DNA of 25,348 nucleotides from Allomyces macrogynus ATCC 38327 (taxonomy: Eukaryota; Blastocladiomycota; Blastocladiomycetes; Blastocladiales; Blastocladiaceae): the NCBI GenBank assembly GCA_000151295.1, contig GG745382.1:118863-144210 (forward strand), in the 5' to 3' direction. The notes beneath the pieces are model-generated. The model did no database searches. It was given only the letters and a program-made list of their open reading frames with translations, and was not told the DNA's origin. The translations under genes were made by a program, and so were the position numbers. Positions 1 to 9,544 of the stretch are shown one piece after another; within the stretch, counting starts at the first letter, position 1, and each line of letters starts with the position of its first letter.

Positions 1-585
1 CTGATTTCGAATTCGCCGCGGAGCGAGGCGAAGAGAAGAAAAATTCCACGGCCTTCCGGCCTTTTGCGAATTTCGAAGTCCGTTCGGGCTTTGTAACCCG
101 GAAGGGATGTTGAAGGGTCCGCGGTCTTTTCCGGGTCGAGGCGCGGACTGGTAGTGCACGGTGAGGTCGGCGCGGTCGGCGTCGAGTGACTGGTGGAGAG
201 TGAACAGGGCGTTAGAGCGCGCCGTTAGGAAACGAATGGAGATGAAGGGAGGCACCTTGATGTGCCGCTCCAACTTGGCCACGCGCGCGCGCCATCCTGC
301 CGCGTCCACCGGTTCCTCGTCATCGCGTGCAACCGGAGCGACGGGAGACGCCAGGAACGGCTTGGCGGCAGCGTCGTCCTTGACCCGCTCAGCGGCGACC
401 GTGGCCGCGTCGGCGGTACTGATCCGGCGGTCGACGACCCGCGCGGGTTCCGGCAAGGTCGTGCCAGGCGGTGGCTCTTCCATGGTGTCGAGAAAGATGT
501 CATTGTGCGAGCCAAACCCGGAACGCTCGGTGGCAAGCGCGTGCTCTTGCGCGTGCGGTACGGGATGGTGGCGGAGGTCGGCCAT
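1..585 (-). CDS. Unknown coiled-coil-type protein, 5' part only (runs off left edge)
   Basis: Not recognised. The start at 585-583 is chosen because it lies in a strong Kozak context (GCCGCCATGG) and opens a long frame. Exon 1 (585-256, 110 codons) begins MADLRHHPVP and has a polar, acidic, Ala/Pro-rich N-terminus, then a charged stretch WRARVAKLERHIK that looks like the start of a coiled coil. A 66-nt intron is proposed at 255-190: GTGCCT donor, CTAAC branch site, CACCAG acceptor. Exon 2 (189-1) continues the helix with SLDADRADLTVHYQ. Because the intron is a multiple of three, the unspliced frame is also open, so splicing is inferred from its signals and the better coiled-coil continuity. 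Beyond about position 140 the translation turns into low-complexity Arg/Pro/Ser text, so another donor may lie there. Function unknown. Confidence 0.45.
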   Translation of the reverse strand, partial: MADLRHHPVPHAQEHALATERSGFGSHNDIFLDTMEEPPPGTTLPEPARVVDRRISTADAATVAAERVKDDAAAKPFLASPVAPVARDDEEPVDAAGWRARVAKLERHIKVPPFISIRFLTARSNALFTLHQSLDADRADLTVHYQSAPRPGKDRGPFNIPSGLQSPNGLRNSQKAGRPWNFSSLRLAPRRIRNQ

Positions 586-1207
586 GGCGGCCTCGGCGCG
601 CGGCGGCACGTTAACAAGTGGTGTAGCGCGGGCCCGGAGCGGATTGCAGCAAGTTAGGAGCGCGTGGGTCGCCAAGTCGAGCGGGGGAGCGGTTGCGCGT
701 AAAAAGTGCGATGATTTTGGCAAATATCGCGCGTCGTTGGCGAACAGATGATGTTGAGAAAAACAGTCGCAGCCTGGTCGGCGTCGAAACGTTTCGAGCC
801 ATCGCTCGCATGCGCTTGACAGGGTTGAACATGGTTGAACAAAGACAACACCCACCACACAGCATACGCGCGTTGGCGGTGGGCCGTGCATCCTGGCGCG
901 AAGGCGCGCGAGCGAGCCATGCCGTTTGTCGAGGCCCGCAGCACGGATGCCTGCTCGCCCTGCTTCAGCTGGCACGAAAGCGCCCTGATATCTCGCGCCC
1001 AGATAACAGCACCAAGAAAGATCTGTATGATCCAACGACAAAGGAAACCCCAAAGAAACGCCAAACGACAGCGCCCGACGACGGCCACGCGCTCCGCAGC
1101 CCGTGCGGGGCGCGACCGACACCAACACGAGCTCAACACGCCACGCCGCCGCGACCGCGATCCAACTCGACACGACGCGCCGCGCGGCCCGCCACGAACG
1201 AAAGCCA
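586..1207. other. Intergenic: calcineurin B 3' region and promoter of the left-edge gene
   Basis: About 620 bp between two minus-strand genes. Open frames exist on both strands, but they are Arg/Pro/Ala-rich, match no family I know and look like GC-driven shadows. A short direct repeat (GGTTGAACATGGTTGAAC) sits near 823-840. I see no RNA gene. Confidence 0.5.
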
Positions 1208-1735
1208 CTAGACGCCCGTCAAGATCATCTGCTTGGCGATATCTGTCGACTCGACGACGTTCATAAACTCGGAGAACGAGATCTTGCCGTCTCCATCCAA
1301 GTCGGCCTCCATAATCGTCTTGTCGACAATTTGCTGCAGCTGGTGGTCCTTCAAGTTGGACCCGACCATCATCTTCAAAACCAAGAACAGCTCGCCGTTC
1401 GAAATAAACCCGTCGCGGTCCATATCGTAGACTTTGAACGCAAACCGCAGCTTCGATTCCTTGTTCCCGCGCGACGAAAACACCGACAACCCGGAAATAA
1501 ACTCGGTGAAGTCGACGTCGCCGCCACCGTCCTCGTCGAAGATGGCAATCAGACGCGCGACCAGCGGGTTGTTGGCGATTTGCGGAATCGCGAGAAACTC
1601 GTCCTTGTCGATCGTGCCAGACCCGTCCTTGTCGAGCTTCATGAACCGCTTGTAGAGCCGCTTGGTCTCCTCGGGCGTGAAGTAGGCGTCACCGTTGGTG
1701 TCGGTCGGCGACTGCGTCGAGGACGGCGGGAGCAT
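1208..1735 (-). CDS. CNB1: Calcineurin regulatory subunit B (EF-hand protein)
   Basis: Ca2+-binding regulatory subunit of the phosphatase calcineurin. In the family it binds the catalytic A subunit and relays Ca2+/calmodulin signals that control stress responses and morphogenesis in fungi. The 175-residue intronless frame has four EF-hand loops at residues 35-46, 67-78, 104-115 and 145-156, each with acidic residues at positions 1, 3 and 12. It also has family hallmarks such as [15 protein letters not shown] and LQQIVDKTI. Length matches the usual 170-175 residues. The N-terminus as read is [10 protein letters not shown], not the Met-Gly of N-myristoylated calcineurin B, and no ATG-GGN codon pair occurs on this strand in the 880 bp upstream. 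The start at 1735 is therefore either genuine and unmyristoylated, or a short upstream exon is missed. It is divergent from the gene at 2618. Confidence 0.95.
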   Translation of the reverse strand: MLPPSSTQSPTDTNGDAYFTPEETKRLYKRFMKLDKDGSGTIDKDEFLAIPQIANNPLVARLIAIFDEDGGGDVDFTEFISGLSVFSSRGNKESKLRFAFKVYDMDRDGFISNGELFLVLKMMVGSNLKDHQLQQIVDKTIMEADLDGDGKISFSEFMNVVESTDIAKQMILTGV

Positions 1736-1953
1736 CTTGGCGAGCGGAGGGTGGGGTCGGTGCGGTTGAAGAGAGCGGGACGCGGTTGAGTATGAGCCCT
1801 TGGAGTTGGCGAGTAGAGCGTGCGCTTGGGTGCACGAAAGAGAGCGAGATCACGGGCGGCGCGCGAGCGGTGGAGCAGAGTGAGCGGTGGCGGCGGCGTG
1901 AGGGCGTGGAGCGAGCGGGCCACGAGAGGACAAGCGCGAGCGCAATCAGAGCC

Positions 1954-1972
1954 GGGGGGGGGGGGGGGGGGG
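1954..1972 (+). repeat. Poly(G) homopolymer, 19 nt
   Basis: An uninterrupted run of 19 G (C on the calcineurin B coding strand) about 220 bp upstream of the calcineurin B start. Such runs vary in length and can fold into G-quadruplexes; the exact count may be a sequencing approximation. Confidence 0.9.
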
Positions 1973-2021
1973 CAAACCGGCGCGGCGCGACAGAATGCGG
2001 CAAGTCAGAGAGCGCAAGTCA

Positions 2022-2027
2022 ACGCGT
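2022..2027. promoter_or_regulatory. MCB-like element ACGCGT
   Basis: A palindromic ACGCGT, the core of the MluI cell-cycle box bound by fungal MBF. A six-base match in GC-rich DNA is weak alone; it is listed because an E2F-like site lies 33 bp away in the same promoter. Confidence 0.25.
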
Positions 2028-2059
2028 GTCGCCGTCGTTATCGTTTGGCACCGGCGCCG

Positions 2060-2070
2060 TTTGGCGCGAA
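2060..2070 (+). promoter_or_regulatory. E2F/DP-like site TTTGGCGCGAA
   Basis: TTTGGCGCGAA fits the E2F consensus TTTSSCGC with the extended AA tail. E2F/DP factors are retained in some early-diverging fungi and replaced by SBF/MBF in Dikarya. The site lies 558 bp from the plus-strand ATG and 325 bp from the minus-strand ATG. Function is inferred only. Confidence 0.3.
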
Positions 2071-2617
2071 GAACGCGGCAGCGGCGTGACGTGCGGCAGG
2101 ACACGACCCCGTGCACCCACGTGGACCCGCGAGACGGTTCGGAAAGCGCGTCTCGCCCCCGTGGCGGAACCTTTCGTCTCAACAGCAGTGTTTCGCTGCT
2201 CGGCTTCGCCTCATTTCGCAGCGGCGAAAGCGCCAACGTGCACGAAAGTGCCTGCCCAAACAGGCAGGTCGAGCGAGAGAAGGCGGGAAACGCCACCGAG
2301 AGCCTCTTTGCCTTTTTGTTCTCTGTTCGCGTTGCCTCCTTGCTGGTTGCTTCGCCTGCCCACGTTGGCCAGTCCTCTCCACCACCTCGTCGTCCATCCG
2401 TCCCCGCTCTCCACACGTTTCCTCTCTCCACGACTGCTGCAGCAAGCACAATCGCTCGCGCGCGATCTGGCGCAACGCCCTCAGCACTCTCCACCCGCAG
2501 CACCCGGTCGGCGCCCGCCGCATTCGGCTCTGTCCCTCGACTCCACGCACCAAGGCACCCAGTACCAACCTGATCCCAGACTCGACCCCTCCACTCCGAT
2601 CTCTCCCTCCCTCCACC

Positions 2618-3715
2618 ATGCAAATCAAGCTCTCTGCGTTCCGCCGCAACAATGGCGGCAGCAGCGGCGCGACTCCCGTGCCGACCGCTGACGCCGCGGC
2701 TCCCGCTTCGCTCGATGTGCCCGCCGCAGAGTCCGCACCCGCTCCGGCCCCTGCTCCGCGCGGTCTGGCCGCGGCAGCCGAGGCTGCCGCGCGCGGCGAA
2801 GCCCCACCCGCCTACTCGTCTCCCGGCGGTGCTGGATCGGATCCGCTTCTGTACCCGCAGCCGCCGATGCCGGCGACCCCGGCAACCCCCGGGTCGGCCG
2901 TGCCCGAACCGGCGGAACCGACGACGATCGAACGCAAGAAGATGCGCGTGCGACGTAAAGTCATTTGGACAAGTCCGTTCCTGCTCAAGTCTTTGCTCGC
3001 GCTCGCGTCGATCACGGCCGTGGCGCTCGCGGCCATCGCCATGCCCGAGGTGAACGTCGCCGTGCAGGTCTACCAGAGCACGCGCCCCGTGCCTACGACC
3101 GCGTCCAAGCAAGAGGCGGCCGATGCCTTGACCGAGCCGTCGTTTTTCGCGACGCCGTTCATGGCGGCCTATCTGTGGCTGATGGTCGGGCAGGCCGGGT
3201 ACGCGCTCGCGTTCCTGCTGTTTTACGGTGGGTGCCTGTACAACCCCTACGCGACCAAGCGCCACGTGTCGCGGCGCCGGCAGCGCGCCAAGCTGGAACT
3301 GCGCCGAATCGTGCTGTTCCCGCTCGAGTGCGCGCTGACGATTACCTGGACGGTCATGGGCGCGCTGATGGGCCTCTGGACCGACCCGGCGGGCGTCTAC
3401 CAGGCGTCGTGTTTCCCGGTCGCTGAGAACGCCGTCAAGCCGGCATCATGTGATCTGGCCAAGGCGTTGGTCGGGTTGGTGGGGATCGTCGCGGTCTTGA
3501 TGCTGATTTCGGCGATGCAGTTGCGGCACACGATCATGAAGAACCGCGCCAAGGTGCGCAAGTTGGCCGATGAGGAGCGCGCGAATGCCGAGGCTCTTGC
3601 GGCTGCGCCCGCAGCGGCACCGGCAGAGGAGGCGGCCGCCGCGGAGAAGGCGGGCGACGCGCCGGTGGGAGCGACGCCGTCGCCGAGCGCGGCGGATATT
3701 GCCGCGGCGCCGTGA
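2618..3715 (+). CDS. Four-transmembrane MARVEL-like membrane protein with a PPxY motif
   Basis: A 365-residue predicted membrane protein starting at CACCATG (2618), intronless. The frame is open further upstream, but that stretch is C/T-rich leader. Residues 1-108 are cytosol-like, Ala/Pro-rich and disordered, with PPAY at 63-66, the type bound by WW domains of Nedd4/Rsp5 ubiquitin ligases. Basic KKMRVRRK precedes TM1 (about 122-142). TM2 spans about 183-205, TM3 about 233-254 and TM4 about 283-300. The TM3-TM4 loop holds two cysteines (265, 278) that could pair. The tail is helical, then Ala/Glu-rich. Four helices with both termini cytosolic and a Cys pair in the second outer loop resemble MARVEL proteins of fungal plasma-membrane domains. 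I cannot assign a named family. The gene itself is secure; its role is not. Confidence 0.75.
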   Translation: MQIKLSAFRRNNGGSSGATPVPTADAAAPASLDVPAAESAPAPAPAPRGLAAAAEAAARGEAPPAYSSPGGAGSDPLLYPQPPMPATPATPGSAVPEPAEPTTIERKKMRVRRKVIWTSPFLLKSLLALASITAVALAAIAMPEVNVAVQVYQSTRPVPTTASKQEAADALTEPSFFATPFMAAYLWLMVGQAGYALAFLLFYGGCLYNPYATKRHVSRRRQRAKLELRRIVLFPLECALTITWTVMGALMGLWTDPAGVYQASCFPVAENAVKPASCDLAKALVGLVGIVAVLMLISAMQLRHTIMKNRAKVRKLADEERANAEALAAAPAAAPAEEAAAAEKAGDAPVGATPSPSAADIAAAP

Positions 3716-4432
3716 GATGGTTCTTCTCCACCCCGTTCGTGATTGATGTTGGTGGTATTGCCGTTGGTTCTTTTTGCATGACAAGACGGTTTTGGCTCGC
3801 GTTGTTGTTCCACTTTGCGCTCATGATATGCCATTTGCGGTGGGTGTCCCGCACATCCGACCCTCCTTTTTGCGCGCCCTCTCACCGGTTTGGAGAAATG
3901 GATCAGTGCTGTTGATGTGCCGTTCGTTTCGGGTTATGTGGTGGCCGGCTAGTGCCTGGAAGGAGAGGCAGCTGCAATCATCGGTTTGTTGAAGCAAGGC
4001 CCCGTTGCAAGAAAATGCGCAACACCCCCATCACGTCACTGCACCCGGCAGGATCGACGAGGGCGGCTGTTTGACCCGAGGTCCATGCAAAAAATGTATC
4101 AAGCACATGGATGGTGAGGATGGGTCACTCAGAGAACCAGTTTGAACCAGGACGGAAGCGATCGCGCATCGCCCAGTTCAAATTCACTCGCTCGCTCGCT
4201 TGTTCAAATAGAGACTGGAACGAAGTGTGGGGAGAAATAGATCACCCAGGAATCACGAGCCAATCAATCCAACAATTGGGTCCCTTCAAAGTTAACACCC
4301 GCGCGGTTTGTCGCCACGCGTGCCGGGCCACGACATCCATCAGCGCGACGGCGACGCGCCATATATCCCGCACGCCTCCCGCGCGAGGGTGCATCGCGAT
4401 TGACACTGCTCGACGCGTTTCTGGACGCCGCC
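3716..4432. other. Intergenic: 3' region of the four-TM gene and fungalysin promoter
   Basis: About 700 bp between two plus-strand genes. The first half is relatively T-rich 3' sequence. The second half holds a (CTCG)n-like tract at 4187-4200 flanked by direct copies of GTTCAAAT (4176-4183 and 4202-4209), with an inverted TTTGAAC at 4141-4147. A TATA-like site follows at 4360. I see no gene. Confidence 0.5.
4360..4367 (+). promoter_or_regulatory. TATA-like element of the fungalysin gene
   Basis: CATATATC lies about 70 bp upstream of the fungalysin ATG in otherwise GC-rich sequence. This is a plausible TATA-box distance for a short 5' UTR, but transcription start data are absent. Confidence 0.35.
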
Positions 4433-6565
4433 ATGCCCCTGCCGCCGCCCCACGCGCACCGCTGGACGCTTGCCGCGCTCTTCCTCGCCGCGCTGCTCTA
4501 CGCGATCCCACGCGCGCACGCCGCGCAATCCAACAGGTTTGAGCGCAAGGTCAAGGTGCCGACGCCCGCCGTCAAGTCGTTCACGATCCTGCCGCCGTTT
4601 GCCACGACCGTTGGCACCAGCAGGCCAACGGCCACAGGCGCACCCACGCGGCAGCCAGCCGCCGACTCGCAAGATGCCGCGCGCGCGATCGCAAAGACGT
4701 ACCTGACCGAGACGCTCGGGTTCCCGGAGACCGAATTCGTGATCAAGAACGTGGTCACGACGTCGTCGGGCGTGACTGCCGTCTACGCGCGGCAGCTGAT
4801 CAACGGGCTCGAGGTCGTGAATGCCGACGTGAATATCAGCATCAAGTGCGTGTCGATGCAATATTTTTGTCATGCTTTCGGCCTTGTCCACCCGAAAATC
4901 TGACGCTTCTGCCCCTCGCCGATGCATAGGAACGGCCAGATTGTCGCGCTTGGAGACAGCTTCTACCGAGGCGCGCGCCCATCGCGGCCCGACCTGGATG
5001 CGCTCTCGGACGCGGCATCGACCACGGGCAAGTCGCCCGCCGACGCGTTCAAGGCGCTGGCGTCGTTTGTCGGCGCGCCTACGCCAACGACGGTCAATGT
5101 GACGGTACCCACGCTCACAAACGACAGGCCGATCACGTCTGCCGCACCCGTATTCGAGATCACGTCCGAGATTGCCGAGGGGCCCGTGCCGGTGCAGTAT
5201 CAATACGTGCAGAATGGCAACAACCTCATACTCGCCTACGCGTATCAGCTCAAGCAGACGATGCACTGGTACCACGGCCACGTCAACGTGCAGACGAGCG
5301 AGATCGAGGCCGTCAACGACTGGGCTGCTGCCGCGCTTTACCCGGTCATCCCCGTCGGCCAGCAGAGTCCGGATAACGGCCCAATCGTTGTCGTTGACTC
5401 GGCAGCGGTCATTTTGGCCAACGCGTCGCCCAATGGTTGGCACGACGACACGACGACGCGAGGAAACAACGTTAATACGCAGCCGAACACGCCTGACCGC
5501 AACAAGAATGTGCCGCCGGACGGCGGTGCCGATTTGGACTTTACCCGGTACGCGCCCGTCTTTGCGACGGCGAATCCCAACGACTACGCGGCGGGTGCAG
5601 CCGTTCAACTGTTCTACTTGATGAACATCGCGCACGACCTGACCTACCAGTACGGGTTCAATGAGGTGCGTGGCGGCGGAATTGCTTTTATTCACGGTGG
5701 TGCCAGTCAGCACGACCGCAACTAACCGACCCATCGCGTCCTCGACCAGATCTCGGGCAACTTCCAGACTAACAATTACGGCAAGGGTGGGCTCGACGGC
5801 GACGCGATCACCGCACGGGCGCAGGACAGCATGGGAGTCAATGCGCCCTACTTCATGACACCGCCCGACGGCAGCAAACCGACCGCAACCATGCAGCTGT
5901 TCACGCTCACGACGCCGAACCGCGACAGTGACTTTGACCTCGTCATCCCGCACCACGAGTTCTTCCACGGCGTCTCGAGCCGGCTCACGGGCGGGCCCGC
6001 CAACCCTAATTGCCTGTCCGAATTCGAGGCGGCGGGGATGGGCGAAGGATGGTCCGACATGTTTGCGCTCGCCGTCAATGTGCTCGACAAGCAGAGCATT
6101 ACGCGCGACACGGCGATGCCGTTTGCGCCGTATGTCGCTGGCATTCAGGTGGGCCTGCGCACGTACCCGTACACGTCCGACATGGCCGTGAACCCGAGCA
6201 CTTACTCGTTCCTCGCGCTCGACGCCTACCAGGAGGTGCACAAGGCGGGCGAGGTGTGGGCGTCGATGCTTTGGGAAGTCTATTGGAATCTCGTCGACAA
6301 GTACGGGTGCGGGCCGATTGAGCAGGCTGATTTGGCGCACGGGAATGCGCTGTGGTTGCAATTGATCATGGACGGGTTGAAGATTCAGGAGTGTAACCCC
6401 AACGCCGTCACGGCGCGGAATGCGATTTTGACCGCCGACCTGGTGCTCACGGGCGGCGCCAACTATTGTTTGATTTGGAACGGGTTCGCTAAGCGCGGGC
6501 TGGGCGCCGCGGCGTTGCCGGGCAATTATGTAGACTCATTCACCGTTCCACCAGAGTGTGCGTAG
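4433..6565 (+). CDS. Secreted fungalysin metalloprotease (peptidase family M36)
   Basis: Zinc metalloendopeptidase, made as a preproenzyme, secreted and activated by removal of its propeptide. Three exons (4433-4845, 4930-5665, 5750-6565) encode 654 residues. Both introns are 84 nt with GTGCGT donors and TAG/CAG acceptors, and CTGAC and CTAAC branch sites. A signal peptide covers about residues 1-31 (hydrophobic core WTLAALFLAALLYAI, then AHAA). An FTP propeptide domain follows at about 80-150 (LINGLEVVNADVNI...KNGQIV). The catalytic domain has HEFFH at 452-456, where both His ligate zinc and Glu453 is the base. The third ligand is Glu482 in GEGWSD. YQYGFNE, NNYGKGG and RLTGGPANPNC are family blocks. 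Length is typical. Start 4433 is the ATG directly before the signal peptide. A decayed relative lies at 9545-10508. The identification is firm; substrate is unknown. Confidence 0.95.
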
Positions 6566-7145
6566 CCGCCTACCCGCCACCTGGCGGATTGCCAAGGGCG
6601 CACCTTAGACTTTGCATTTCTTGTGTATGCGTTGGTTCTGTCGCATTTGTATTTATTAGTCGCGATGAGCAAAAGACATGCCGTTCCTTTCTCCCGTACC
6701 ACATTTGCTGCAGCATCGCGGGTCGCCCGCAAGTCAATAGCGCGTTTCGAGAAAAACAGAACAAAGCGGTCAGCTCGGTGGTCAATGCGCGCGTATCGCT
6801 TGCCATGTCGCCATACCCGACCGGGTCCCGCGTGGAGTAAACGTCTCCGGAGTAGCCTTGGCGCCATATTGGAGCCGCACGCGTTCCCGATCCAGCGCGC
6901 GTCGGCGACGACGGCCAACGCAGTGGAAGCGCGGGACACGCCGCGAGACGGTCCAGTGATTTCCACATGCGGCTGAAAACGGTCACCCTCCACCGTACGA
7001 CCGACGCGTCCGCGGCCGCGACCTCGACCACGACGACGACATACGCACCAGGGCGGCGCACAATCATAACCACGACCACCGCTGCAACCCGCTGCACTCG
7101 ACCCGCGCGCCACGTTACGCATTGACCTCGACCACGCCACGAACC
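6566..7145. other. Intergenic: fungalysin 3' region and sorting nexin promoter
   Basis: About 580 bp. A T-rich stretch around 6600-6665 is a plausible 3' UTR. The rest is GC-rich, with C/A-rich leader-like sequence just before the ATG at 7146. Open frames on both strands give no recognisable protein. Confidence 0.5.
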
Positions 7146-8804
7146 ATGGCCGACTTCACCCCGATCCACGACCCGCTGGTCGACGCCGCCAATGACAATG
7201 CCGTGCGCCGCGCCGCCATTGCCAATGCGCCCGCCTTACAGCCGCTTGCGGGGAGCGCAACCGCCGTGGCGGTTCCGCCGCCGGTTGACCAAGGCGCCGT
7301 GCAACCAGCCTCGACCTCGAGCTCTCCGACACCGCCGCCCGTGGTCAGCCCACTCCTGCGGCTCTATGAGACGCCGTTCGACATGGACGTGACGGTCCTG
7401 GCCACGCGGTGGGCTGGGGCCGATTTGCTGGTCCGGTTTGCGGGCAAGGTATTATGGTTTGGATTGGCCAGACACTGGCTGTGTCTTGCATTCGCATGTG
7501 CTCACTCGACTCGGCGCGCGCGCGTAGACGTCGTTGCCGACGATTCACGGCGGCACGTTCCAGAACGAGCGTCCGCACCGCGGTAACTACCTTCGCATAC
7601 CCCTCCCATGTCCTCCTGAGCAACGGGCTTGACGTGACGCGACCACCCCCCTGACCAGACTTTGAGCGGCTCAGCGCGTACCTGCGGCAAACCTACTCGA
7701 CGAGTCTGCAGGCGCCGCTGCCACCGATCCCGAGCCCGCCCGCCCGTGCGCTCGACCGCACCTGGCTCGCTATGATGGAGGAGTACCTGCGCCGAATCGC
7801 GCGGCACCCGGTGTTTGCGCACGATGCTGGTCTCGTTGCGTTTATGAGCTCACCGGCTGCAGTACGTTTGCCCGCCTGCCCGCCGAAACGTGTCCACCAA
7901 CTGATCCACGAGTCCTTTTCTCCAGTTCGAACCACCCGTCGCCTCCTCGTCGCGGGACCTCCCCTCCTCGACCTCCCCCCTATCCGACCCGCTCGACACG
8001 ACCCGTGCGGCCTCCCCCGGCGGCTGGGGCGCGAAACTGCGCGCGCTCGTCACGTCCGGCCCAAAAGACGTCGATGCCGACTTTGAAGCGCGGAAAGACA
8101 AGGTGGCCGAACTCGATTTCTGCATGCGCGCTTTACAGCGTGCTGCTGACAACCTTGCTGCGGCGAACCGGTCGATGGCCGCGGCCTACGCGGACGTGGC
8201 AGTCAAGGCGACGGCGCTGGGCGCGGCAGAAGCGTCCCCGCCGTTGGCGGGCGCCTGGTTGAAGCTGGGCCAGCGACTGCATGGCGCCGCGGATACGTAT
8301 GCCGATCATGCGACGGTGGAAGGGATGGTGGCCGCGGACGCGACGGGGGTCGCGCTGCGGTGGTGTGCGCAGACGCAGGTACGCATTCTAGCCTTCACTT
8401 CTCCCCGCGCCGCGCCGGATGTTCGTCACTCACACTCTCAATCCGCCACCTAGGACGCCCTCGACCAGCGCCTGCGGCACCTCGAACTCTACGACGACGC
8501 GTGCCGCGCGACCGAGCGGCACAAGCGCAAGATGGAGAAACAGCAAGGCGCGCGCGCGCTCGCCGAACCGAAAGTGTCCGAGTCCTTGGCCAAGTTTGAC
8601 GCGTGCCGTGGCGCCGAAGCCGCGGCCCGTGCGCGGTTCCGCACGGCCTCAGATTTGCTGACGCGCGATTGGCCCGTGGCGGATGCGAACCGGATCGCCG
8701 ATCTGGATGCGGCCATGGTCCGCGCGTGGGCGCGTGCGCATTATGAGGCGGAGAAACGGGTCGCGGGGGAGGTGTGGGCCGGGTTGCGTGCGAGTTTGCC
8801 GTGA
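7146..8804 (+). CDS. Sorting nexin with PX and BAR domains (SNX-BAR)
   Basis: Endosomal membrane-remodelling protein: in the family the PX domain binds PtdIns3P and the BAR dimer bends membrane in retromer or Snx4-type recycling. Five exons (7146-7448, 7528-7582, 7659-7861, 7926-8378, 8454-8804) encode 454 residues; introns are 79, 76, 64 and 75 nt with GTAxxx donors. The 55-nt exon 2 is supported by phase and by restoring the PX core: RPHRDFERL (from residue 116), equivalent to the RRYSDFE motif, then a proline-rich PLPP turn and a helix ending YLRRIARHPVF. PX spans about 75-187. A Ser/Pro/Thr linker leads to a helical BAR region, about 224-454, rich in Ala, Arg and Glu. The second PX basic residue usual near the Pro-rich loop is unclear, so lipid affinity is uncertain. 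Vps5, Vps17 or Snx4 orthology cannot be settled by eye. The start ACCATGG is a good Kozak match. Confidence 0.85.
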
Positions 8805-9544
8805 ATGGGTGGGTGGACAAGGGTGGAGGAGATATGGGTCGCGTCCGGCTGATATGTACAGGGGATGAATCGGTGCCGTGCAGGAGATATTGAGCACAAT
8901 GGGCGCCGAGGAGGCCAGCGTCAGGGTGTTGATTGACGGAATGAAAATTAGCACCAAGGAAAGAATCGAGCGAAAACATTATCGTGGCCAGACTTGCACT
9001 GGCAATGGATGACCTGGCAAAATGCACCGTCCTTTAACATGGTATCAGGGATGTAGGTCATGTGTGCTGCCTGTGGTGCGTGCCAGGAAAAGTCCACCGC
9101 TTGTTATCTCTGTATTGCAGCAATCTGACCCCTCCAAGTATCCGCGCCAACACCTATCTTGGCGCATCGTAAGAGAAATCAACTGGGAATGCTTTGACCT
9201 CGTCGAGACGCACCAGCGGTGCATGCCCTGGCGATACTTCCTTGATGGCAATGGTCAGGCGATCTGGGTCAAAGTCGAGCAATGAGCAACCAGTATGATC
9301 CACGAACTGCAGCTCGAGCTGGTCGTGCGAGCTGTCGCGGTCACACGTACGCCCACGGCTACAAGGAGCATTTGCCAAGGATGAAGCTTCCTTGCACGGC
9401 GCACGCCAGGCTCAAAAACTGGACCGAAAACACGACCACGTCCATTCATTCCGGTCGCGGCCCCGCAACGGGTCTGCTGCCGCATCCACAAGAGAAATGG
9501 CTCGTGCCGCGTCCTCGATGGGCGGAGTACGCTTGTCGTCGACC
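8805..9544. other. Intergenic, possibly with an orphan exon on the minus strand
   Basis: About 740 bp between the sorting nexin and the fungalysin relic, AT-richer in its first part. A minus-strand frame at 9378-9154 has unusually protein-like composition (for example HDQLELQFVDHTGCSLLDF, then LVRLDEVKAFPVDF). It lacks an ATG and follows a stop at about 9411. It could be an exon or gene fragment, or chance. I found no convincing remains of the fungalysin signal peptide or propeptide here. Confidence 0.35.

Larger units (their letters stand above)
1736..2617. promoter_or_regulatory. Divergent promoter between calcineurin B and the four-TM protein gene
   Basis: An 880-bp gap between genes transcribed away from each other. 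It holds a 19-G homopolymer, an MCB-type ACGCGT (2022-2027) and an E2F-like TTTGGCGCGAA (2060-2070). About 300 bp of C/T-rich plus-strand sequence precedes the ATG at 2618, typical of a fungal pyrimidine-rich core promoter or leader. No TATA box is evident. Long frames on both strands here look like compositional shadows. Confidence 0.55.

Noticed and set aside
1946..3265. A 439-codon minus-strand frame across the divergent promoter and the four-TM gene
   Set aside because: Arg/Gly-rich shadow. The plus-strand gene has transmembrane segments and a Kozak start, and this frame contains the poly(G) run.
4340..6361. A 673-codon open frame antisense to the fungalysin gene
   Set aside because: It is Arg/Val/Asp-rich, has no recognisable domain and mirrors the spliced M36 gene across both its introns. 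GC-rich coding DNA readily opens antisense frames.
7449..7658. A single 210-nt intron in the sorting nexin gene
   Set aside because: The phase does not match across it. Splitting it around a 55-nt exon restores phase and the PX core, with good splice signals on both sides.
7920..7940. tRNA T-loop-like GTTCGAACC
   Set aside because: No acceptor, D or anticodon arm can be built around it; it is the intron 3/exon 4 junction of the sorting nexin gene.
8805..9544. Missing propeptide exons of the fungalysin relic
   Set aside because: I compared both strands by eye with the intact gene's signal peptide and FTP region and saw no convincing match.
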